Shown here piece by piece: positions 26,308-33,696 of a stretch of DNA of 64,000 nt (the first letter of the stretch is position 1; every line of letters starts with the position of its first letter). The stretch lies in assembly GCF_009857445.1 (NCBI RefSeq), contig NZ_WWCN01000004.1, positions 124,001-188,000 on the forward strand, read 5' to 3'. The position numbers and the translations under genes are program-made. This DNA comes from Duganella flavida. Its GTDB lineage: Bacteria; Pseudomonadota; Gammaproteobacteria; Burkholderiales; Burkholderiaceae_D. The notes beneath the pieces were generated by a model. It worked only from the letters and a program-made list of their open reading frames with translations. It did not search any database and was not told where the DNA came from.

Positions 26308-27849
26308 ATGTATTTCACCGTCGAAACAGCGCCGCACCATCGCCTGCCGTTGTACAAGACCGTCTTGTGCGTGACATGCGCTTTGCTGCTGATCGTCAAC
26401 GGTTTCAGCCTGTTCCATAATTTGCAAGCAATGCGCAGTGCGCAATTCCTGCTGAGCCAGACTGCGCGCGTGGCCGATCGCCTGCAATACCTGAACGTGC
26501 TGGTGCTGGATGCCGAAAGCAGCATGCGCAGCTATTTCCTGTCCGGTCGCGATGCCTATCTGGGGCCGACCCGTACCGCGTTGTCTGACAGCGAGAACGA
26601 ATTCAAGGAACTGGAAAAACTGCTGGCCGATAATCCGTCGCAGTTGAAAAACCTGGCACAGCTGCACACGCTGGTGCGCCGCCGCCTGAGCATCATGAGC
26701 CAGGCCATCGATGTCTATCGCGACGGCGGCTTGCAGGAAATCGTCAAGATCGCCAAGCTCAGCGACGACCGCTCCAGCATGGACGAAATCCGCCTGCTGG
26801 TGGTCATCATGGAGCAAGAGCAGAACGAAACGCTGAACGCGCGCAGCGCTGCGTTCTATCAGGAATACCAGAAGGCGGTGCTGCTCGGGGTCGGCATCAA
26901 TGTGGTGGCGATCCTGGTGCTGGTGATGTTCTACCAGCTGGTGCGGCGCAGCTTTGCGCACCGCGCGGCGGTGGAGCATGCGCTGCAGTCGGCCAATGAA
27001 AACCTGGAGTCGACCGTGCAGCAGCGGACCGAACAGCTATCGGTGCTGTCGCGCCACCTGATCAGCATCAGCGAGGAAGAGAAGGTGCGCCTGTCGCGCG
27101 AACTGCACGACGAGCTGGGCGCCAACCTGACCTCGATCAGCATGGATATCGCCGCCGTCACCCAGCAGCTGCGCAAGACCCATCCGGAACTGGCCGAACA
27201 GCTCAAGCGCGCGCGCGGCACGCTGGTGGAAACGGTGGAGATGAAGCGCCGCATCGTCGAGAATTTGCGCCCGAGCCTGCTGGACAACCTCGGTCTGTGC
27301 GCTGCCATTGAAAGCTATTGCGACGAGTTCAGCCGAGTATCGCAAGTGCGCTGCGATTGCAATATAGGGGCCGATATCGAAAGCGCCGCGCGCCATTCCG
27401 GCGATTTGTCGATCGCCTTGTTCCGCATCGTGCAGGAATCGCTGACCAATATCCGCAAGTACGCCAAGGCCAGCCGCGTGACGGTGACCTTGAGCCGTAA
27501 CGCTGAAGGGCTGATGCTGCGTGTGATTGACGACGGCATCGGCATCGCGCCTGACACCATCATCAAGCCGATGTCGCATGGTTTGTTGGGCATGCGCGAG
27601 CGCGCCTTGCAACTGGGCGGTACCATGAATATCCGCCGTGGCCGCAACGATAGCGGTACTTGCATTGAGGTGTCGATCCCGCTGCGCGAGCTGGAGCTGG
27701 TGGTTGAACGGCGGGTGGAGTTACCGCCGGCCCTTTCGGAAGTGATCAGCAGCGCGCTACATCAACCCGCAAGCGATCAAACTCGGACTTCGCCACCTTA
27801 TAGCACTCACCCGCATACGCCTCCAAGCCTGAGCGATCAAGCACAGTGA
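26308..27849 (+). CDS. Sensor histidine kinase, CHASE3-like, NarX/DegS class
   Basis: This 513-residue membrane kinase has TM1 at about residues 17-36 and a CHASE3-like helical sensor at 40-185 (LDAESSMRSYFLSGRDAYL). TM2 is at about 190-212. HisKA_3 has phospho-acceptor His267 in SRELHDELGANLTS, and the HATPase_c domain has ESLTNIRKYAKAS, DDGIGI and GLLGMRERALQLGG. It pairs with the regulator at 25594. AAGGA lies 7 nt before the chosen ATG. The last 44 residues are a Pro/Ser/Thr-rich tail past the ATPase domain. They include the 104 bp that lie antisense to the end of the Crp-family gene. Confidence 0.92.
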   Translation: MYFTVETAPHHRLPLYKTVLCVTCALLLIVNGFSLFHNLQAMRSAQFLLSQTARVADRLQYLNVLVLDAESSMRSYFLSGRDAYLGPTRTALSDSENEFKELEKLLADNPSQLKNLAQLHTLVRRRLSIMSQAIDVYRDGGLQEIVKIAKLSDDRSSMDEIRLLVVIMEQEQNETLNARSAAFYQEYQKAVLLGVGINVVAILVLVMFYQLVRRSFAHRAAVEHALQSANENLESTVQQRTEQLSVLSRHLISISEEEKVRLSRELHDELGANLTSISMDIAAVTQQLRKTHPELAEQLKRARGTLVETVEMKRRIVENLRPSLLDNLGLCAAIESYCDEFSRVSQVRCDCNIGADIESAARHSGDLSIALFRIVQESLTNIRKYAKASRVTVTLSRNAEGLMLRVIDDGIGIAPDTIIKPMSHGLLGMRERALQLGGTMNIRRGRNDSGTCIEVSIPLRELELVVERRVELPPALSEVISSALHQPASDQTRTSPPYSTHPHTPPSLSDQAQ

Positions 27850-28486
27850 TGTTGCCGCGGCGGTAGGTGATCAGGCCGTCGTCCTGCAGCTTGCCGGCGG
27901 CGGCGGTGATGCTTTCACGGCGCACGCCCAGCATGATGGAAATCATTTCCTGCGTCACCTTCAGCGCATTCGATGGCGAGCGGTCGAGGCGGTCCAGCAG
28001 CCAGCGGCACAGCTTTTGTTCAATCGAGCTGTGGCGGCCGCCGACCGCGTTCTGCGCCATTTGCGCAAACAGTGCGGTGTTGTAGCGCATCAGCAGGGCC
28101 GGCAGCGTGCCGCCCTTGGCGAAAGCGTCGCGCAAGTGCTGGGCTTTCATGCGATAGCCGTAGCCAGCGGCCTGCACCACGGCGCTGCACATGGCGCGCT
28201 CGCCTTCGAACAGCGAGACACCCACTACACCTTCATGGCCGACCACGGCAATCTCGGTGGTAGCGCCGTCTTCCATGACGTAGCGCAGCGAGACGATGGC
28301 GGTGGTTGGGAAGTGCGCATACTCCATGGCCGTGCCAAATTCAAACAGCTCCTTGCCGAATGGCAGCTGCACCAGTTCCAGATGTTCAAACAGGGATTCC
28401 AGGGCTTCGCGTGGCAGAGCAGCCAGCAATTCGTTTTGCTGGGCGCCGGTCAGGGTGACAGGGCGGAACGCGATTTTGTTGTTCAT
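27746..28486 (-). CDS. Crp/Fnr family transcriptional regulator
   Basis: This 246-residue one-component regulator has a cyclic-nucleotide-binding-type beta-roll at residues 40-130 (PFGKELFEFG, HFPTTAIVSL, EIAVVGHEGVVGVSL), a dimerisation helix, and a winged helix. Its recognition helix is in VTQEMISIMLGVRRESITAAAGKL. The beta-roll lacks the RSAT-like phosphate-binding motif of cAMP-binding CRP, and no N-terminal FNR cysteines are present, so the signal is unknown. The start is ATG 28486, with GAGGATCACC upstream; a GTG at 28498 is also in frame. A strong CRP-like dyad sits 17-36 bp upstream. Confidence 0.92.
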   Translation of the reverse strand: MNNKIAFRPVTLTGAQQNELLAALPREALESLFEHLELVQLPFGKELFEFGTAMEYAHFPTTAIVSLRYVMEDGATTEIAVVGHEGVVGVSLFEGERAMCSAVVQAAGYGYRMKAQHLRDAFAKGGTLPALLMRYNTALFAQMAQNAVGGRHSSIEQKLCRWLLDRLDRSPSNALKVTQEMISIMLGVRRESITAAAGKLQDDGLITYRRGNITVLDRSGLEAYAGECYKVAKSEFDRLRVDVARC

Positions 28487-28502
28487 GGTGATCCTCACAG
28501 CT

Positions 28503-28522
28503 AGTTACGTGTTGACGTAACT
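28503..28522 (-). promoter_or_regulatory. CRP/FNR-type palindrome, probable autoregulatory operator
   Basis: AGTTACGT-GTTG-ACGTAACT is a perfect 20-bp dyad with 8-bp arms and a 4-bp spacer, the geometry of CRP/FNR sites. It lies 17-36 bp before the start of the Crp-family gene, where binding would block its transcription. It could also affect the divergent response-regulator gene at 28685. Confidence 0.6.
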
Positions 28523-28684
28523 TTATGAGGATTGTTAATTGCCGAACATAAGCGTAGGGGACGCGGGAATGTAGGCTTGGACCATACACAGCTGTAGTCC
28601 TGATCCTACACAGACCACGGCCACTGTCTTTCTCGGGGAGGCACCGGCATAATGGCATAACTCCTGATGATGTGGCGCACGATT

Positions 28685-29359
28685 ATGCATGTACTGGTGG
28701 TAGAAGATGATGCGGTGTTGGCGGACGGCCTGAGCCGCGTGCTTGGCAGTCACGGCATGACCGTTGACGTGGTCGGCAACGGCGCCCAGGCCGACCAGCT
28801 GTTGCAGCGGGCCGGCGCAATAGCCGCCGAGGTGGTGGTGCTCGACATCGGCCTGCCCGGCATGGACGGCTTCGAGGTAGTCCGTCGCCTGCGCGCGCGC
28901 GGCAGCGCGCTGCCGGTGCTGCTGCTGACGGCGCGCGATGCGGTCGAGGACCGGGTGCGCGGACTGGAGCAGGGCGCCGACGATTACCTGGTCAAGCCGT
29001 TTGCCACCGCCGAGCTGGTGGCGCGGGTGAAGGCCTTGGCGCGGCGTCACACCGCGCCGCAAACCGCGCTGGCCCTGGGCCTGTTGTCGCTGGACGTGGC
29101 GGCCAAGCGCGCGCGCGTCGGCGACAAGGCGGTCGAGCTGTCGGTGCGCGAGTGGGCGGTGCTGGAATACCTGCTGCAGCATGCGTCGCGCGTGGTGTCC
29201 AAGCAGCAGATCATCGACGCCATCCTGCCGTGGGGCGACGATATTACGCCGAACGCGGTGGAAGTCTATATTTCGCGCCTGCGTTTGAAGATTGCCGACG
29301 GCGGCGTTGCGATCCGCACCATCCGCGGCTTTGGCTACATGCTGGAGCCGGTGGCATGA
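28685..29359 (+). CDS. OmpR/PhoB-type response regulator
   Basis: This 224-residue regulator begins with the receiver MHVLVVEDDAVLADGL. Phospho-acceptor Asp54 is in VVVLDIGLPGMDG and the conserved Lys in YLVKPFATAEL. The C-terminal winged helix has LSVREWAVLEYLLQHASRVV, SKQQIIDAIL and VEVYISRLRLKI, ending in IRTIRGFGYMLEP. It is of the QseB/TctD type by overall pattern. The start at 28685 gives the canonical N-terminus; in-frame ATGs at 28667 and 28670 exist without better ribosome-binding sites. It overlaps the kinase gene by 4 bp (ATGA). Confidence 0.94.
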   Translation: MHVLVVEDDAVLADGLSRVLGSHGMTVDVVGNGAQADQLLQRAGAIAAEVVVLDIGLPGMDGFEVVRRLRARGSALPVLLLTARDAVEDRVRGLEQGADDYLVKPFATAELVARVKALARRHTAPQTALALGLLSLDVAAKRARVGDKAVELSVREWAVLEYLLQHASRVVSKQQIIDAILPWGDDITPNAVEVYISRLRLKIADGGVAIRTIRGFGYMLEPVA

Positions 29360-30342
29360 GCAGTATTCGCTTGCGCCTGCTACGCTGGGTGATCCCGCCC
29401 ATCCTGCTGATGAATCTCGGCGCCGGCGCCTTGGCCTACATGCTGGCCTCGCCGCATTTGCGCGAGGCGGTGCTGCGCACGCTGGTGCTGGTGGAGATTG
29501 TGTTTGCGCTGGCCTGCGTGGGCCTGATCTGGTTCTCGGTCAGCAATGGCTTGCAGCCACTGAACCGCTTGCGCGCGCGGCTCAACGCGCGCGGCGGCGA
29601 CGATCTCGCACCGATTATCGTGGACGAGGTGCCGTACGAACTGGAGCCGGTGGTCTCGGCCTTCAACGGCTTGCTGGCCAAGGTGGGCGAGGGCGCGCAG
29701 GCGCGGCAGGACTTCCTGGCCAACGTGGCGCACCAGCTGCGCACGCCGCTGGCCGGCCTCAAGACCCAGCTGGAATGGCTGGAAGCGCGCCACGCCGAGC
29801 CCGACACGGCGCAATCGCTGAAGCTGATGCTATCCGCCACCGAGCGCATGATACGGCAGACCAACCAGCTGCTGTCGCTGGCGCGCGCCGAGCCACACCA
29901 GTTCGAGAAGACCCGGCTGGAGCCGCTGGCGCTGGACGCGCTGGTGGCGGATGCGGTGCAATCCTTTGTCGACCAGGCCGCGCTGAAGGCCATCGATATA
30001 GGCTTTGAGCTGGAGCCGGTCACCATCACCGGCGACCGCTTCCTGCTGCGCGACCTGATCGACAACCTGATCGACAACGCCATCCGCTACACGCCGCCGC
30101 GCGGCACGGTGACGGTGACCGTGCGTCCCGGCTTGCTGATGGTGGAAGACAACGGCCCCGGCATCCCGCCAGCCAAGCGCGAGCAAGTGTTCAGCCGCTA
30201 CGTGCGGCTGGATGACAAGACCCACGGCAGCGGCCTCGGCCTCGCCATCGTGCGCGACATCGCCATGGTGCATGGCGCCAAACTGACGATTTCCGACCCG
30301 CCGGGTGGGCAAGGCGCGCTGTTTACGGTGAAATTTCCATAG
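29356..30342 (+). CDS. Sensor histidine kinase without periplasmic sensor domain
   Basis: This 328-residue EnvZ/QseC-class kinase has two membrane helices at about residues 13-31 and 40-61, separated by only some 8 residues. Almost no periplasmic domain exists. A HAMP-like linker precedes HisKA with phospho-acceptor His126 (FLANVAHQLRTPLAGL). The HATPase_c domain has LIDNLIDNAIRYTP, VEDNGPGIPP and HGSGLGLAIVRDIA. Related TctE-type kinases carry about 120 residues between the helices and are some 460 residues long. The gene is translationally coupled to its regulator and sits directly before the pilus operon. Confidence 0.93.
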   Translation: MSSIRLRLLRWVIPPILLMNLGAGALAYMLASPHLREAVLRTLVLVEIVFALACVGLIWFSVSNGLQPLNRLRARLNARGGDDLAPIIVDEVPYELEPVVSAFNGLLAKVGEGAQARQDFLANVAHQLRTPLAGLKTQLEWLEARHAEPDTAQSLKLMLSATERMIRQTNQLLSLARAEPHQFEKTRLEPLALDALVADAVQSFVDQAALKAIDIGFELEPVTITGDRFLLRDLIDNLIDNAIRYTPPRGTVTVTVRPGLLMVEDNGPGIPPAKREQVFSRYVRLDDKTHGSGLGLAIVRDIAMVHGAKLTISDPPGGQGALFTVKFP

Positions 30343-30353
30343 ATTTGTGCGAT

Positions 30354-30408
30354 TGTCAGGGTTTTGTCAGGGTTTCCTCAGGGAAATGACAGCCAGCCCA
30401 GTTACACT
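30354..30408 (+). promoter_or_regulatory. Three 11-bp direct repeats and -10 element before pilE
   Basis: TCAGGG occurs at 30356-30361, 30367-30372 and 30378-30383, exactly 11 bp apart. The first two are inside the identical 11-mer TGTCAGGGTTT. OmpR/PhoB-type regulators bind direct repeats with this one-turn period. A -10-like TACACT lies at 30403-30408, so the third repeat occupies the -35 region, as in class II activation. The adjacent regulator at 28685 is the obvious candidate. Confidence 0.6.
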
Positions 30409-30437
30409 GTTTCTCATACACTATGAGGAGCACGTCC

Positions 30438-30863
30438 ATGAAACGCATCCAGCAAGGTTTTACCCTGATTGAGGTCATGATCGTCGTGGCCATCGTCGGT
30501 ATCTTGATGGCCGTGGCGGTGCCTGCCTACAGCGACTACGTCACCCGTGGCCGCCTGAGCGAAGCCTTCACCGCCCTGGGCGGAGCGCAGCCGGCCGCCG
30601 AGCAGTTCTGGTCTAACACCCGCAGCTACAGCGGCTTCGATAGCTCGCCCAGCTTCCCTGGCACCGGCACCAACTTCACCTACGCGCTGAGCAACGCCAC
30701 CGCGTCGACCTACACCATCACCGCCACCGGCACCGGCAAGATGGCCGGCTTTGTGTACACCATCAACGAAAGCGGCGGCCACGCCACCACTGGCAGCCCG
30801 ACCGGCTGGGGCACCAGCACCTCGTGCTGGGTCGATCATAAAGGTGGCGCATGTTCCAACTAG
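30438..30863 (+). CDS. pilE: Type IV pilin (PilE-like)
   Basis: This 141-residue prepilin has a class III leader MKRIQQG cleaved before Phe8, the conserved Glu5 of the mature protein (FTLIEVMIVVAIVGILMAVA), and a C-terminal disulfide pair Cys130/Cys139. GAGGAG lies 10 nt before ATG 30438. It heads the minor-pilin operon, so it may be a PilE-type minor pilin rather than the major PilA subunit. Substrates are the inner-membrane PilD peptidase and the pilus machinery, which are not in this window. Confidence 0.93.
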   Translation: MKRIQQGFTLIEVMIVVAIVGILMAVAVPAYSDYVTRGRLSEAFTALGGAQPAAEQFWSNTRSYSGFDSSPSFPGTGTNFTYALSNATASTYTITATGTGKMAGFVYTINESGGHATTGSPTGWGTSTSCWVDHKGGACSN

Positions 30864-31474
30864 CACAGCGCGGCTTCACGCTGGTCGAGCTGATGGTGAC
30901 CATCACCATCTTCGGCTTCATGCTGGCGCTCGGCATTCCCAACGCCAGCAACTGGCTGCTGACCAACCGTGCCCGCGGCGCCAGCGAGTTCTACCTCGAC
31001 GGCTTCGCCATGGCGCGGCGCCAGGCGGTGTCGCACAACGCCATCAGCCGCATTTCGCTGACACCCAACACCAACACCGGCCAGATGGACTGGCAGGTGG
31101 ATATCTGCTTTATCGGCGCCAACACCACATGCGCGCCGAATGACGCCACCTGGTCGACCACCGCTGCGGCGGCGGCCAATGATCCGGAAGGCGCGACAGG
31201 CTTCAAGTCGGTGTACCGCTCGGCCGATGCGCTGCCGGATTCCGAGGTGCTGCTGCCGACCACGCTGCCGGCCGGCGCCTCGCAGGTGTACTACACGGCC
31301 ACTGGCTGGGTCGACACCAATTTCGGCCAGCGCCTGACCCAGCTGCGCCTTGATCCGGCCAGCAAATACGCGCACAACGTGCCGGTGGTGGCGCTGGTCG
31401 TGACGCTGGCCGGCATGGCCAGCAAGTGTGATCCGACCTTGGCCGCGACCGATAACCGGGCCTGCCCACCATGA
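30851..31474 (+). CDS. fimT: GspH/FimT family pseudopilin
   Basis: The 207-residue protein has the prepilin leader MFQLAQRG, Phe9 as the mature N-terminus and Glu13 in FTLVELMVTITIFGFMLAL. A FimT/GspH C-terminal beta domain follows (RGASEFYLDGFAMARRQAVS, then a DTNFGQRLTQLRL region). It overlaps the end of pilE by 13 bp, which points to translational coupling. FimU/FimT proteins prime pilus assembly with PilV, PilW and PilX and can bind DNA in competent bacteria. Confidence 0.9.
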   Translation: MFQLAQRGFTLVELMVTITIFGFMLALGIPNASNWLLTNRARGASEFYLDGFAMARRQAVSHNAISRISLTPNTNTGQMDWQVDICFIGANTTCAPNDATWSTTAAAAANDPEGATGFKSVYRSADALPDSEVLLPTTLPAGASQVYYTATGWVDTNFGQRLTQLRLDPASKYAHNVPVVALVVTLAGMASKCDPTLAATDNRACPP

Positions 31475-31899
31475 ACACTTTCCCACCACGCCGGCGCCGC
31501 CAGGGCGGCATTGCACTGCTGGAGGCGATGCTGGCCATCGTCATCCTCGGCATCGGCCTGCTCGGCACGGTTGGCTTGCAGGCGCGCGCCTACTCGGCCC
31601 TGTCGGACGCTGGCACGCGCGCCGAAGCCACGTTGGCAGCGGAAAAACTGATTGGCGTGATCAATGCCGACCTGCCGAATATCACCCAGTACAACCTGGC
31701 CGAGGGTGCCACGCCGAATACCACGCTGTCGGCCTGGGTCGCCGAGACCAAGCGGAATATCCCGGGTGCGGTGCTGTTTGTACAGGTGCAGGACCAGGCG
31801 GCGCAGAACCGCTACCAGGTCGATATTTCCATCCGCTGGCAGCGCAAGGCCAAGAGCGAGCCGAACCGCCACCGCGTCACTTCCTACATCGCACGCTGA
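31471..31899 (+). CDS. pilV: Type IV pilus modification protein PilV
   Basis: The 142-residue minor pilin has a charged leader (MNTFPPRRRRQGG) and the hydrophobic helix IALLEAMLAIVILGIGLLG, with Glu in the PilV position. The TVGLQARAYSALSDAGTRAEA segment is typical. The ATG overlaps the fimT stop by 4 bp. PilV, W and X form the minor-pilin core complex under the PilY1 tip. Confidence 0.92.
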   Translation: MNTFPPRRRRQGGIALLEAMLAIVILGIGLLGTVGLQARAYSALSDAGTRAEATLAAEKLIGVINADLPNITQYNLAEGATPNTTLSAWVAETKRNIPGAVLFVQVQDQAAQNRYQVDISIRWQRKAKSEPNRHRVTSYIAR

Positions 31900-31900
31900 C

Positions 31901-33112
31901 ATGACGACCTTCTCGCAACGCCGCAGCGGCGGCTTCTCCTTGGTGGAGCTGATGGTCAGCGTGGTAATTGGCCTGCTGGCGCTGCTGTTTGCCACGCGGC
32001 TGGTGATCAGCGGCGAGGCCAACAAGGACGCTGCCGTTGGTGGTTCCGACTCCATGCAAAACGGCATGCTGGCCATGTTCTCGCTCAGCAGCGACGCCGG
32101 CACTGCCGGCTGGGGCTTGAACGACCGCACCGTGGCCGGCTGCAACACCACCTTCAGCGACCAGCGCGGCTACGCGCTGCTGGGCGCCAAGCGCGGCGGC
32201 GTTGATATCACGCCGCTGGCGTCGGTGGTGATCCAGTCCAACGGCACTGCGCCCGATGTGATCTCGTTCAACAGCGGCAGCTCCAACGCCGGCGTCGGCT
32301 CGATTTCGATGACCGGCGATTACGGCGGCGAGAGTTATTTGCTCGGCGCCCAGACCGGTCCCTACGGCTACAACAACGGCGATGTGCTGGTGGTGGCGCC
32401 GCAAACGCCGGACCGTCCATGCACGGTGGTGCAGATTACCGGCTTTAATCCCGCCGCCGGCCGCACCGACCAGCTGCCGCTCGGTGTGGGCAGCCAGTAC
32501 CGCTACAACCTGGCCGGCGGCGTGGCGCAGGGCTATGCCAAGAACGTCACCTTCATGTACAACCTCGGCCAGCCGGATCTGCTGCATTTCCACACCTGGT
32601 CGGTGCGCAACGGCGTACTGCTGCTGCGCGCCACCGACCTGGCCGGTGCGGAACTGAACGGCGCCTCGGTGGCCGACAACATCGTCTCGATCAAGGCGCA
32701 ATACGGCTTCGACAACCGCGTGTTACCGAACTACGATCCCAACCCGGCTGGCAACGGCAAGCAGATGGTGGTGACCAGCACCGGCATGCAGATCACGGTG
32801 TGGAGCCCGACCATGATCGACGCTGACAACGACGGCGTCATCGGCAGTCCTGGCGACTACCAGCGCATCGCCGCTGTGCGCATTGCGGTGGTGGCGCGCG
32901 GCAAGAACGTCGAGAAGCCAGCCCCGGGCGGCGCCTGCAGCGCCAGCACCGCGCTGCCGGAAGTGTTCAGCAACGCCGTACCGAATGGCGTGGCGGCGGT
33001 GAAGATGACGGTCAACGTGGCGGTGGCCGGCGACCCGGTGGACTGGAAGTGCTACCGCTACCGCGTGTTTGAAACCATCGTGCCCATCCTTAATTCCCAG
33101 TACCGCCCATGA
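31901..33112 (+). CDS. pilW: Type IV pilus assembly protein PilW
   Basis: This 403-residue minor pilin has the leader MTTFSQRRSGG, followed by FSLVELMVSVVIGLLALLFA with Glu5. The long beta-rich domain contains VADNIVSIKAQYGFD and, near residue 307, a DADNDGVIG stretch that resembles a calcium-binding loop. The start at 31901 is 1 bp after the pilV stop; the open frame before it is not pilin-like. The family includes PilW proteins of 300-400 residues. Confidence 0.92.
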   Translation: MTTFSQRRSGGFSLVELMVSVVIGLLALLFATRLVISGEANKDAAVGGSDSMQNGMLAMFSLSSDAGTAGWGLNDRTVAGCNTTFSDQRGYALLGAKRGGVDITPLASVVIQSNGTAPDVISFNSGSSNAGVGSISMTGDYGGESYLLGAQTGPYGYNNGDVLVVAPQTPDRPCTVVQITGFNPAAGRTDQLPLGVGSQYRYNLAGGVAQGYAKNVTFMYNLGQPDLLHFHTWSVRNGVLLLRATDLAGAELNGASVADNIVSIKAQYGFDNRVLPNYDPNPAGNGKQMVVTSTGMQITVWSPTMIDADNDGVIGSPGDYQRIAAVRIAVVARGKNVEKPAPGGACSASTALPEVFSNAVPNGVAAVKMTVNVAVAGDPVDWKCYRYRVFETIVPILNSQYRP

Positions 33113-33687
33113 GACAGCTTACTTTCCAGCGCGGCATTGCCTTGCCGATCATGCTCATCATGCTGGCGGTGATGATGGTCAGCAGTATTTACCTGATCAA
33201 GTCCACCACCTCCAGCACGCTGACCACCGCCAACCTGGCGTATGAAGCGGCGCTCACCAAGGCGGCCGACGCCGGCCTGCACGCCGGCTTCACCTACTTG
33301 CGCACCGTCCCCAACAAGAACCTGTTGCTGACCGACCAGGCCGCCGCCGGCTATGTGGCGACCTTGCCGCCGACCTGGAGCGTCAGCAATCCCAACTTCT
33401 GGCTAGGTGCGATCACGATGGCGCCCGATGCCGATCTCAACCGGGTGCAGTACGTGATCCACCGCATGTGCAACCTGCCGCTGCCTTACGACGACCCGAC
33501 CAACCGCTGCCAGACCACGGCACCGCGGCCCGGCACCACCGGCCCGCGCGCGCTGGGCGAAACGCTGAAGATAGACGCTTCCAACCTGGCCGTCGCGGCG
33601 CAGATCCACTACGTGGTGACGGCGCGCGTGTTCGGCCCGCGCGGCGGCAATGTGGTGACGCAGGCCGTCATCATGAAAGGACCTTGA
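33109..33687 (+). CDS. pilX: Type IV pilus assembly protein PilX
   Basis: The 192-residue protein has the PilX N-terminal signature: short leader MRQLTFQRG, then IALPIMLIMLAVMMVSSIYL. LAYEAALTKAADAGLHAGF follows, where the E-A segment replaces the usual ENRSL pattern. The C-terminal part has Cys pairs (MCNLPLPYD, NRCQTTAP). It overlaps the pilW stop by 4 bp and precedes pilY1 by 9 bp. Confidence 0.88.
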   Translation: MRQLTFQRGIALPIMLIMLAVMMVSSIYLIKSTTSSTLTTANLAYEAALTKAADAGLHAGFTYLRTVPNKNLLLTDQAAAGYVATLPPTWSVSNPNFWLGAITMAPDADLNRVQYVIHRMCNLPLPYDDPTNRCQTTAPRPGTTGPRALGETLKIDASNLAVAAQIHYVVTARVFGPRGGNVVTQAVIMKGP

Positions 33688-33696
33688 GGACTCATC

